This document shows positions 1 through 5,879 of a stretch of DNA of 9,348 nucleotides, in pieces. The position numbers and the translations under genes are program-made. This stretch comes from Alphaproteobacteria bacterium (lineage in GTDB: Bacteria > Pseudomonadota > Alphaproteobacteria > CACIAM-22H2). How positions within the stretch are numbered: the stretch's first letter is position 1; each line of letters begins with the position of its first letter. The stretch is taken from NCBI GenBank assembly GCA_016869415.1, contig VGEI01000120.1:1-9348 (forward strand), given 5' to 3'. The notes beneath the pieces are model-generated. The model searched no databases. It was given only the letters and a program-made list of their open reading frames with translations, and had not been told where the DNA came from.

Positions 1-73
1 ATCCGGAGGGGTAAGGAGGCTCGTGCCGGGTGGGCACCGCTCATACTAGACGAATTGCGTGCGCAGATAGCAA

Positions 74-85
74 ATTGTATCCAAT
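74..85. promoter_or_regulatory. Candidate operator for the GntR-family regulator
   Basis: The 12-mer ATTGTATCCAAT is a near-palindrome: the outer ATTG and CAAT arms are perfect and only the central pairs break symmetry. It ends 5 bases before the probable ATG of the GntR/FCD regulator. FCD-type GntR proteins are known to bind short palindromes that often resemble TTGTATACAA, so this may be a self-regulatory site. No convincing -35/-10 pair can be placed around it, and one short imperfect palindrome can occur by chance. Confidence 0.3.
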
Positions 86-90
86 CTCGC

Positions 91-815
91 ATGACCCGGC
101 AGGTTGCATCTGAGGCGAACCTCCGTCAGGCCAAAAGGGCCCTGGCGGGAGAGACGTTAGCCAACATCCTTCGTCGCCGTCTAGCCGATGAAATACTGGC
201 GGGAGTGTTCCTGCCGGGTGACCGGCTGGACGAGCAGCAGATTGCTGACCGGTTCAAGGTCTCGCGTACCCCCGTCCGCGAGGCACTGCGCGTTCTGGCG
301 GCCTCAGGCCTGGCGGAGCTGCGCCCGCACCGGGGCGTGGTGGTTACCATGGTCGACGACACCAAGCTCGTGGAGCTGTTCGAGGTCACCGGCGAGGTGG
401 ATGCACTCTGTGCCCGCTTGGCCGCCGAGCGCATGACGGCGATGGAGCGCCAGGCGCTCCTGGAATTGGAGGCCGAGGGGAGCGCGATCGCCGTGAAGCG
501 GGAGTTCGAGGCCTACGCCGCTTCAACCGGCGCTTTCACGAAGCGATTTTCGCGGGCACGCACAACGCCATCCTCGCCGACACAGCCAGCGGCTTTCGCG
601 TGCGTTCCGCCCCTTATCGGCGCATGTCGCTCGAATGGTCCGACCGCATGGCCATATCCAGTCGAGAGCACGCCGATATTGCACATCTGATCGTGCGGCA
701 CGATGCCGACGGTGCGTACCGGGCGATGAAGGATCATCTGACCGCGTCCGGAGCGGTGGCGCTCTCCAACTTGCAGAATCTGCGGCACAAGCAGAAATGG
801 GGCGCTAGCGACTGA
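91..815 (+). pseudogene. GntR/FCD-family transcriptional regulator, disrupted by a frameshift
   Basis: This encodes a FadR-subfamily GntR regulator, a DNA-binding repressor or activator whose C-terminal FCD domain senses a small organic acid or similar ligand. The winged helix-turn-helix is clear: after the ATG at 91 come GDRLDEQQIADRF, then SRTPVREALRVL and a PHRGVVV wing. The reading frame that carries this part runs on only as low-complexity sequence to a stop at 690. From 522 a second frame restores FCD-like sequence (FNRRFHEAIFAGTHNAILAD, later EHADIAHLI and AMKDHL) up to the TGA at 813-815. The simplest cause is one missing base near 520; repaired, the protein would be about 241 residues, normal for the family. 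The start is uncertain: the frame is open back to base 1, a TTG lies at 55, and ATG 91 has no Shine-Dalgarno. It reads towards the solute-binding protein gene, which it probably regulated. Family identity is secure; whether the shift is biological or an assembly error is not. Confidence 0.85.
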
Positions 816-874
816 CGCGACGATCGTCATAACCCGGATCAACCGGGATCAACAGATTGGCAGAGGAGGATGAA
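816..874. promoter_or_regulatory. Possible regulatory region before the solute-binding protein gene
   Basis: This 59-base gap holds three visible elements. GACGATCGTC at 819-828 is a perfect 10-bp palindrome. Bases 834-853 are a tandem direct repeat of 10 bp (CCGGATCAAC then CGGGATCAAC, 9 of 10 identical), so the two copies lie one helical turn apart on the same DNA face. GAGGAGGA at 863-870 is a strong Shine-Dalgarno for the ATG at 875. Helically phased repeats are a common form of operator, but no -35/-10 pair is evident, so control by the upstream regulator is inferred. Confidence 0.35.
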
Positions 875-1852
875 ATGGCGGCCAAGATCATAGTGACGGC
901 TCTGGCAACGGCGCTGCTCTTAGGCAGCGCGGCGTCAGCGCAAGGCACGGGAGAGGCGTTTCCCAGCCGGCCGATCACGATGCTTGTCGGATCGGAAGCC
1001 GGATCGGCGCCCGATGTGCTGGCGCGGTTGCTGCAGCAGGACATGCGCGAAGGCTTGGGGCAATCGCTGGTCGTCGAGAACAGGCCCGGCGGCGGGGCAG
1101 GCGGCATTGCCGCCTCGATGCTCGCCCGCGCAAGACCGGACGGCTACACGGTGCACCTGGCGACCGTCGTCGTTGCCATCGCGCCCGCCATGGGTCCACA
1201 AGCGGTCAATCCGATGACCGAATTCGCCGCCATCGGGCATGTCGCGTCGGTGCCGCTCATCCTCGTGGTCAATCCGTCGCTGAACGTGAAATCGGTGGCC
1301 GAGTTCATCGCTCTGGCCAAGACCCAACCGGGCAAGATGAACTACGGCACTCCGGGCGTGGGCTCGCTCCAGAACCTGACCACCGAGATGCTCAAGCGGG
1401 TGGCCGGTATCGATCTGGTGCATGTGCCGTACAAGAGCGGCGGGGCCGCCGTGAACGCAGTGCTGGCCAACGAGGCCCATATGTTCTTTGCCGGCATGCC
1501 GCCGGCCCTACCGCATGTGCAGAGCGGCAAGCTGTCCGCGCTCGCCGTGTCGACGGCCAAGCGCTCCGCCTCGGCACCCAACGTGCTGACGGTGGCGGAG
1601 GCGGGACTGCTGGGCTTCGAGGCCGACAACTGGCACGCACTCTATGCGCCCGCCGGAACGCCGGCGCCGGTGATCGCCAAGCTGAACGCCGAGCTCAACC
1701 GCGTGCTCAACCTGCCGCAGACGCGCGAGCGCATGCTGCGCGTCGGCGCCGAGCCGCGTCCCGGCACGCCCGAGGATCTCGCCCAACACACCCGGATCGA
1801 GACGGAGAAGTGGGTCCGCGTGGTCAAGGAATCCGTCGTCAAACTCGAATAG
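875..1852 (+). CDS. Tripartite tricarboxylate transporter-type (Bug family) periplasmic solute-binding protein
   Basis: This is a periplasmic binding protein of the TctC/Bug family. These proteins capture small carboxylates, amino acids or aromatic acids for TctAB-type secondary transporters, or act as sensors. ATG 875 is chosen because GAGGAGGA precedes it by a normal distance; an upstream in-frame TTG at 857 would lie before that site. The product is 325 residues. Residues 1-22 form a signal peptide (K4, hydrophobic core, cleavage probably after A20-S21-A22). Family hallmarks follow in order: FPSRPITMLVG near 29-39, APDVLAR near 45-51, LGQSLVVENRPGG near 61-73, ARPDGYT near 86-92, YGTPGVGS near 157-164 and VHVPYKSGGAAVNAV near 182-196. 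Length is typical. No tctA or tctB is adjacent, so this is an orphan receptor here, which is common in genomes with many Bug genes. It is followed after 47 bases by the sulfatase on the same strand. The ligand cannot be read from sequence. Confidence 0.93.
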   Translation: MAAKIIVTALATALLLGSAASAQGTGEAFPSRPITMLVGSEAGSAPDVLARLLQQDMREGLGQSLVVENRPGGGAGGIAASMLARARPDGYTVHLATVVVAIAPAMGPQAVNPMTEFAAIGHVASVPLILVVNPSLNVKSVAEFIALAKTQPGKMNYGTPGVGSLQNLTTEMLKRVAGIDLVHVPYKSGGAAVNAVLANEAHMFFAGMPPALPHVQSGKLSALAVSTAKRSASAPNVLTVAEAGLLGFEADNWHALYAPAGTPAPVIAKLNAELNRVLNLPQTRERMLRVGAEPRPGTPEDLAQHTRIETEKWVRVVKESVVKLE

Positions 1853-1853
1853 C

Positions 1854-1869
1854 CCGCGCGCCAGCGCGG
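1854..1869 (+). other. GC-rich RNA hairpin between the solute-binding protein and sulfatase genes
   Basis: CCGCGC at 1854-1859 pairs perfectly with GCGCGG at 1864-1869 around a 4-base loop (GCCA), starting one base after the solute-binding protein stop codon. A T-rich stretch (CTTTTCTTTA, 1881-1890) follows 11 bases later and runs into the sulfatase Shine-Dalgarno. The gap to the T-run is too long for a standard intrinsic terminator. The hairpin could instead protect the upstream mRNA 3' end or act as a partial terminator, keeping the abundant binding protein above the enzyme. That role is inferred. Confidence 0.4.
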
Positions 1870-1899
1870 TTCAGGCATCGCTTTTCTTTAGGAGGACCA

Positions 1900-3360
1900 G
1901 TGCGACTGACGAATCTGCTTTACATCATGGATGACGAGCACAATCCCAAGGCCCTGGGATGCGCCGGTCATCCGCTGGTCAAGACGCCGAACCTCGACCG
2001 CGTGGCGCAGCGCGGCGTGCGCTTCCGCTACGCCTACTCAAGTTCTCCGCTCTGTGTGCCGGCGCGCGGCTGCATCGCCACCGGCCTGCCGGTGCATCAG
2101 AACGGCTGCTGGGACAACGCCATCGCCTATGACGGACGAATCCCGAGCTGGGGCCACCGCCTGCAGGAGAACGGCCATCGCAGCGTCTCGATCGGCAAGC
2201 TGCACTACACCAACGAGACGGACTCGACCGGCTTCGACGAGCAGCACATCCCGATGCATATCTTCGACGGCGGTGATCTGCACGGATCGGTGCGTGACGA
2301 GCTGCCGGTGCGCTACCAGAGCAAGAACCTGGCGGCCCATATCGGCCGCGGCGAGACGGAGTACAGCGACTACGACCGCAAGATAGCCTCTCTCGCCCAG
2401 AACTGGCTGACCCGGGAAGCACCCAAGCATGGCTCGAAGCCCTGGGTACTCTTCGTCTCGTTCATCTGCCCGCACTACCCGCTGGTGGCGCCGCCCGAGT
2501 ACTACGACATGTATCCGGTCGAGCGGATCCCGCTGCCCAAGCGGCGCATCGACTACGGCGCGCCCAAGCACCCCTGGTGGCAGGCTTTCGACGGCAGTTA
2601 CGTCTTCGACCGCTACTTCCCTAGCGACCACGAGCGTCGCGTGGCCATTGCCGCGTATTACGGCCTCTGCTCGTTCGTCGATAACAACGTGGGCAAGCTC
2701 CTGAAGACGCTGGAGGACAGCGGTCTTGCCGGTAACACGCGCGTGATCTTCACCAGCGACCACGGCGACAATCTCGGGTCGCGCGGCATGTGGGGCAAGT
2801 CTACGATGTACGAGGAATCCGCCGGCATCCCTATGTTCCTGATGGGGCCGGACGTGCCGGCGGGCCGCACGGTGCAGACCCCGGTTACGCTGGTCGACCT
2901 ATATCCCACGATCCTCGACTGCACGGGCGTCGCACCGAACGCGGACGACAGGAAGCGGCCCGGCCGCTCCATGCTGCGCATCGCGGCGGAAAAAGACGAC
3001 CCGGACCGGCTGGTAATGAGCGAGTACCACGGCGCCGGGGCCAGGACAGGGTCGTTCATGCTGCGGCGCGGACGCTTCAAGTACATCCACTATGTCGGCT
3101 ATGCGCCCGAGCTCTACGACCTCGATACCGATCCCGAGGAGCTGTACGACCTTGGCACGCGGGTCGAGTTCGCCAGCGTCGTGAAGGAGTTCGAGAAGAC
3201 GCTGCGCTCGATGCTCGATCCCGAGGATGTCGACCGCCGGGCCAAGCGCGACCAGGCCGCACTGGTCGCCCGGCATGGCGGGCGCGAGGCGGTGCTGAGC
3301 AAGGGCGGCGTCAACCACACGCCGGCACCCGGCAACGATCCGATCTACATCGCCAACTAG
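1900..3360 (+). CDS. Type I (formylglycine-dependent) sulfatase
   Basis: This hydrolase of the alkaline-phosphatase superfamily is predicted to cleave sulfate esters, or possibly phosphonate/phosphate esters as some relatives do. The chosen start is GTG 1900, preceded by AGGAGG at 1890-1895; the frame runs further upstream but only overlaps the previous gene. The product is 486 residues. Metal-binding D11-D12 lie in LYIMDDEHN. The modification motif CxPxR is C52-V-P-A-R56, so C52 should be converted to formylglycine by a separate FGE enzyme not seen here. K100 and H102 (GKLH), H192 (CPHYP), D287-H288 (TSDHGD) and K300 (MWGK) complete the expected active site. The C-terminus (YAPELYDLDTDPEELYDL) is a common sulfatase ending. 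No signal peptide is visible, so it probably acts in the cytoplasm on an imported substrate. It is likely co-transcribed with the solute-binding protein. General similarity to choline-sulfatase-like enzymes is possible, but the substrate is unassigned. Confidence 0.92.
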   Translation: MRLTNLLYIMDDEHNPKALGCAGHPLVKTPNLDRVAQRGVRFRYAYSSSPLCVPARGCIATGLPVHQNGCWDNAIAYDGRIPSWGHRLQENGHRSVSIGKLHYTNETDSTGFDEQHIPMHIFDGGDLHGSVRDELPVRYQSKNLAAHIGRGETEYSDYDRKIASLAQNWLTREAPKHGSKPWVLFVSFICPHYPLVAPPEYYDMYPVERIPLPKRRIDYGAPKHPWWQAFDGSYVFDRYFPSDHERRVAIAAYYGLCSFVDNNVGKLLKTLEDSGLAGNTRVIFTSDHGDNLGSRGMWGKSTMYEESAGIPMFLMGPDVPAGRTVQTPVTLVDLYPTILDCTGVAPNADDRKRPGRSMLRIAAEKDDPDRLVMSEYHGAGARTGSFMLRRGRFKYIHYVGYAPELYDLDTDPEELYDLGTRVEFASVVKEFEKTLRSMLDPEDVDRRAKRDQAALVARHGGREAVLSKGGVNHTPAPGNDPIYIAN

Positions 3361-4037
3361 GTCCGGGTCAGGTGGCTGCGGAGGGCGGCAAAGACCTGCT
3401 CGAACATCTCCGGCGTCAGCACGCCGGTGTTGGTGTTGTAGCGCGAGCAATGATAGCTGTCGGCGAGGGTGAGCCCGCCCGGCAGGTCGTGCAGCGCGCC
3501 GTGAACGAATTTGTAGGCGCTGCGCTTGAGGCCCAGCGTTCCCAGGATGGTTTCGTGCGCCACGCGCCCCAGCGCCAGGATCGCGCGCAGCTTCGGCAGC
3601 GCGGTCAGCTCGCCGCTCAGGAACTGCCGGCAGACGTTGATTTCGGCGGGCAGTGGCTTGTTCTGCGGCGGCAGGCAGCGCACCGCGTTGGTGATGCGCA
3701 CGTCCTTCAGCATCAATGTATCGGTCGACCACACGCCGTCGTCGCGGCCTGCGACATACTTGCCGCTGGCCCAGCCGAACTTGGCGAGGGTCGCGTAGAG
3801 CAGGTCACCGGCATAGTCGCCGGTGAACGGCCTTCCCGTGCGGTTGGCACCCTTGAGGCCCGGGGCCAGGCCGACAATCAGCAAGCGCGCGTTCTCGGGC
3901 CCGAAACTGGGAACCGGCGCGTTGTGCCAGAGGGGAAAATCCCGCCGCAGCTCGTCGCGGAAAGCGACGAGCCGCGGACAGAGCGCGCAGTCTCGCCCCG
4001 GACCGGTCCTCCCCGGAGTGGCGCGCCCCGGCGTCAC
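3357..4037 (-). CDS. Uracil-DNA glycosylase, family 5 (UDGb)-like iron-sulfur enzyme
   Basis: This base-excision repair enzyme removes uracil, and in this family often other deaminated bases, from DNA. The 226-residue product carries motif 1 as GLAPGLKGANRTGRPFTGD (residues 56-74), with the GxNRTGRxFTGD form characteristic of family 5 rather than family 4. The late motif is HCSRYNTNTGVLTPEMF (196-212). Four cysteines, C17, C20, C121 and C136, fit ligands of a 4Fe-4S cluster. In family 5 the usual catalytic Asp/Asn of motif 1 is replaced by a small residue, consistent with the Ala here (GLAPG). The start is a GTG at 4037, 7 bases after the end of the NYN gene, with only a weak Shine-Dalgarno, so translation is probably coupled to that gene. 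The stop codon overlaps the sulfatase stop in a shared CTAG at 3357-3360. Confidence 0.92.
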   Translation of the reverse strand: MTPGRATPGRTGPGRDCALCPRLVAFRDELRRDFPLWHNAPVPSFGPENARLLIVGLAPGLKGANRTGRPFTGDYAGDLLYATLAKFGWASGKYVAGRDDGVWSTDTLMLKDVRITNAVRCLPPQNKPLPAEINVCRQFLSGELTALPKLRAILALGRVAHETILGTLGLKRSAYKFVHGALHDLPGGLTLADSYHCSRYNTNTGVLTPEMFEQVFAALRSHLTRT

Positions 4038-4044
4038 GGAAGGC

Positions 4045-4668
4045 TCAGTTGCGGGCGGCTTCCGGCTGGATGTAGCGGTCCGGGTCGGCCGGCGTTGGGA
4101 TCGGCCGGTTCTCGCGCGGATCGCGCATCGGTCGGTCGCCGCTGTTGCGCTGGATCTGTGGCATGAGGTCCATGAGATCGACGAATGAGTCCGCCGTGCG
4201 GCGCAGATCGTCGGCGATCATCGGGGGCTGCGAGCGCACCGTCGACACGACGGTGACGCGCACGCCGCGGCGCTGGACTGCCTCGATCAGCCGGCGGAAA
4301 TCGCCGTCGCCTGAGAACAGCACGACATGGTCGAGCCGGTCGGCCATCTCCATCATGTCGATGGCCAGCTCGATGTCCATGTTGCCCTTGATCCTGCGCC
4401 GGCCGTTGGCGTCGGTGAACTCACGCGCCGGCTTGGTCACCATCGTGTAACCGTTGTAGTCCAGCCAATCGATCAGCGGGCGGATCGGGGAGTACTCCTG
4501 ATCCTCGATCAGCGCCGTGTAGTAGAACGCCCGCAGCAGGCGGCCCTTACCCTGAAACAGCGTAAGCAGGCGCTTGTAATCGATGTCGAAACCCAGGGCG
4601 CGCGCCGCGGAATAAAGGTTGGCGCCGTCGATGAACAATGCCAAACGTTCCTGCGGATAAAACGTCAT
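4045..4668 (-). CDS. NYN domain protein, LabA/DUF88-like putative nuclease
   Basis: This belongs to the NYN/PIN-like superfamily of metal-dependent nucleases, likely acting on RNA; bacterial LabA/DUF88 members mostly lack a defined role. The 207-residue product opens with LALFIDGANLY, placing D14 and N17 in the first metal-binding motif. NMDIELAIDMM gives D98 and D104, and LFSGDGDFRRLIEAV gives D121 and D123, so the acidic cluster is intact. Residues from about 173 to the end are Pro/Arg/Asp-rich and probably disordered. The ATG at 4668 has AGGGAG six bases upstream on the minus strand. It is the first gene of a two-gene unit with the uracil-DNA glycosylase (7-base gap) and is divergent from folK. 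The pairing with a DNA repair enzyme hints at nucleic-acid maintenance, but this is context only. Confidence 0.9.
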   Translation of the reverse strand: MTFYPQERLALFIDGANLYSAARALGFDIDYKRLLTLFQGKGRLLRAFYYTALIEDQEYSPIRPLIDWLDYNGYTMVTKPAREFTDANGRRRIKGNMDIELAIDMMEMADRLDHVVLFSGDGDFRRLIEAVQRRGVRVTVVSTVRSQPPMIADDLRRTADSFVDLMDLMPQIQRNSGDRPMRDPRENRPIPTPADPDRYIQPEAARN

Positions 4669-4776
4669 CGATAACTCCCTAAAACGTCAAATGCGTTCGA
4701 TGGCCAATGCCCGCATGTGTAGCGTCCGGCATGCGACCGGACAAGCCCCGGAGCGCGGACACGCGAGGTGGGGGCG
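4669..4776. promoter_or_regulatory. Divergent intergenic region between the NYN gene and folK
   Basis: These 108 bases must carry the start signals for the leftward NYN-UDG unit and probably for folK. The NYN Shine-Dalgarno is AGGGAG (minus strand, 4680-4675) and that of folK is GAGGTGGGG at 4766-4774. The block ATGCG/CGCAT recurs at 4691-4695, 4712-4716 and 4731-4735 in alternating orientation, the last two forming CGCATG-N12-CATGCG. I could not place a convincing -35/-10 pair on either strand. A regulatory role for the repeats is speculative. Confidence 0.35.
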
Positions 4777-5286
4777 ATGATCCTGATTGCGGTCGGCTCG
4801 AACCTTGCCGGTCCGCAGGGCTCGCCGCAGGCGAACTGCGAGGCGGCCCTGGCGGCGCTGGAAAAGGAAGGTGTGCGAGTCGTGCATCGGTCGCGCTGGT
4901 ATCGTTCACCACCCTGGCCTCAGTCCGAGGCGAAGCGACAGCCGTGGTACGTGAATGGCGTGATCGCGGTGGAGACGGCGCTCAGCCCGGAGGCTCTGCT
5001 GGCGGCGATGCACCGGGTGGAGGCCGCGATGGGCCGGGTGCGCGCTCCCGATACGGTGAACACGGCGCGGCCCATCGACCTTGATCTGATCGACTATGAC
5101 GGGCTGGCCCGCGACACGGCGCCGATCTTGCCGCATCCCCGCATGGCCGGCCGCGCTTTCGTCTTGCGTCCCCTGGCGGAAGTCGCGCCGGAATGGCGTC
5201 ACCCTGTCACCGGGGTGCCATTGACGACCCTGCTGGCGGGCCTGACCCACGGCGCCATTGCAGAGCCAATTCGTGAACGCTCATAA
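4777..5286 (+). CDS. folK: 2-amino-4-hydroxy-6-hydroxymethyldihydropteridine diphosphokinase (HPPK)
   Basis: HPPK transfers pyrophosphate from ATP to 6-hydroxymethyl-7,8-dihydropterin, the step before dihydropteroate synthase in cytoplasmic folate synthesis. ATG 4777 is preferred over the in-frame GTG at 4768 because the purine-rich GAGGTGGGG lies just ahead of it and the protein then begins MILIAVGSNL, as the family does. The 169-residue length is normal. Key signatures are AVGSNL (5-10), SRWYRSPPW (39-47), the substrate/ATP contact region WYVNGVIAVET (57-67), and TARPIDLDLIDYDG (96-109) with D101 and D103 as the Mg ligands. LPHPRMAGRAFVLRPLAEVAP (118-138) is the C-terminal family motif. folB and folP are not adjacent. 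It lies upstream of rpoZ on the same strand but is separated by 101 AT-rich bases containing a promoter, so it is probably not the driver of the rpoZ-rsh transcript. Confidence 0.95.
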   Translation: MILIAVGSNLAGPQGSPQANCEAALAALEKEGVRVVHRSRWYRSPPWPQSEAKRQPWYVNGVIAVETALSPEALLAAMHRVEAAMGRVRAPDTVNTARPIDLDLIDYDGLARDTAPILPHPRMAGRAFVLRPLAEVAPEWRHPVTGVPLTTLLAGLTHGAIAEPIRERS

Positions 5287-5322
5287 AGGGTTAGAGTGTA
5301 CGTCAGAAAGCCTTGTAAAAGC

Positions 5323-5351
5323 TTGCTAAGCCCGCTTCTCGAAATTATATT
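5323..5351 (+). promoter_or_regulatory. Sigma70-type promoter for rpoZ-rsh
   Basis: TTGCTA at 5323-5328 (4 of 6 matches to TTGACA) and TATATT at 5346-5351 (5 of 6 to TATAAT) are separated by exactly 17 bases. They lie in the most AT-rich stretch of the window, between the folK stop and the rpoZ ATG. Transcription would begin near 5358, leaving a leader of about 30 bases with GGAG at 5373-5376 as the ribosome site. This is the best promoter candidate in the window and would serve rpoZ, rsh and possibly the genes after them. Confidence 0.6.
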
Positions 5352-5387
5352 ACCCATTCACCTTTCGTAGCTGGAGTTCCCCCGCCG

Positions 5388-5801
5388 ATGGCTCGCGTAA
5401 CGGTCGAAGACTGCGTTCTCAAGGTTCCCAATCGCTTCAATCTCGTTCTGCTCTCGGCGCAGCGCGCGCGCGAAATCTCGGGCGGCGGCGAGCTCACGGT
5501 AGAGCGTGACAATGACAAGAACCCGGTGGTCGCCCTGCGCGAGATCGCCGAAGGTTCCATCGATCTCGACAATGTACGGCAGGCCCTGATTTCCAGCCTG
5601 CAGAAGCATGTGGAGAGCGATGAGCCCAAAGACGACGCGATGGAACTCCTCGCGGCCGATTCGAACGTTGCGGGCGTGCCCTACGAGGCGATGCAGGACG
5701 GTGCCGAAGCCGAGGATCTCGACGTCGAGGGCGAAGCCCTGGCGGACGAAGGCGACGAGGCGGCCGGCGAGGGCAAGGCCGAGGCTGGCGACGAGGCCTA
5801 A
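5388..5801 (+). CDS. rpoZ: DNA-directed RNA polymerase omega subunit
   Basis: Omega is the small RNA polymerase subunit that assists beta' folding and, in Proteobacteria, forms part of a ppGpp-binding site. The 137-residue protein begins MARVTVEDCVLKVPNRFNLVLLSAQRAREIS-like sequence (1-31), the conserved omega core, followed by NPVVALREIAEG (45-56), which contacts beta'. The rest, from about residue 75, is a long acidic Asp/Glu/Ala/Gly tail, longer than the roughly 90-residue enterobacterial omega; alphaproteobacterial omegas often carry such tails. The ATG at 5388 has only a distant GGAG. It lies 78 bases before rsh, the arrangement rpoZ-spoT/rsh being widely conserved, and links the polymerase subunit to the enzyme that makes its ppGpp ligand. 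Confidence 0.95.
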   Translation: MARVTVEDCVLKVPNRFNLVLLSAQRAREISGGGELTVERDNDKNPVVALREIAEGSIDLDNVRQALISSLQKHVESDEPKDDAMELLAADSNVAGVPYEAMQDGAEAEDLDVEGEALADEGDEAAGEGKAEAGDEA

Positions 5802-5804
5802 ACG

Positions 5805-5830
5805 GCCCGTCCGCGCGGGCGTCCAGCCCG
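5805..5830 (+). other. Two overlapping GC hairpins between rpoZ and rsh
   Basis: GCCCG at 5805-5809 can pair with CGGGC at 5816-5820, and that same CGGGC can instead pair with GCCCG at 5826-5830. The two 5-bp stems are mutually exclusive. No T-run follows, so this is not an intrinsic terminator. It may only reflect high GC content, or may modulate expression of rsh relative to rpoZ. A 10-bp palindrome (CGGCCGGCCG) overlaps the end at 5829-5838. Confidence 0.3.
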
Positions 5831-5879
5831 GCCGGCCGAACGTGATGGAGCGGACGGTCGAGTGAGGTAGCTGGGCGCA

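Noticed and set aside
1810..1899. Upstream GTG extension of the sulfatase
   Set aside because: It would overlap the solute-binding protein gene and has no ribosome site, whereas GTG 1900 has AGGAGG and gives the normal family N-terminus.
2038..2763. A 241-residue open frame on the minus strand inside the sulfatase gene
   Set aside because: It lies wholly within a gene with complete sulfatase motifs; long antisense frames are expected at this GC content, and its product shows no family signature.
1..3360. Mobile-element origin of the regulator, receptor and sulfatase cluster
   Set aside because: No transposase, integrase, tRNA or terminal repeats are visible and the base composition looks like that of the neighbours.
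2899..3732. A 277-residue minus-strand open frame overlapping sulfatase and UDG
   Set aside because: It is out of frame with UDG, which has all its motifs; low-complexity Arg/Ala composition marks it as a shadow.
2790..4166. A 458-residue plus-strand open frame spanning the sulfatase end and the UDG gene
   Set aside because: It crosses two clear genes in a different frame or strand, is rich in Arg/Gly/Ala and has no recognisable domain.
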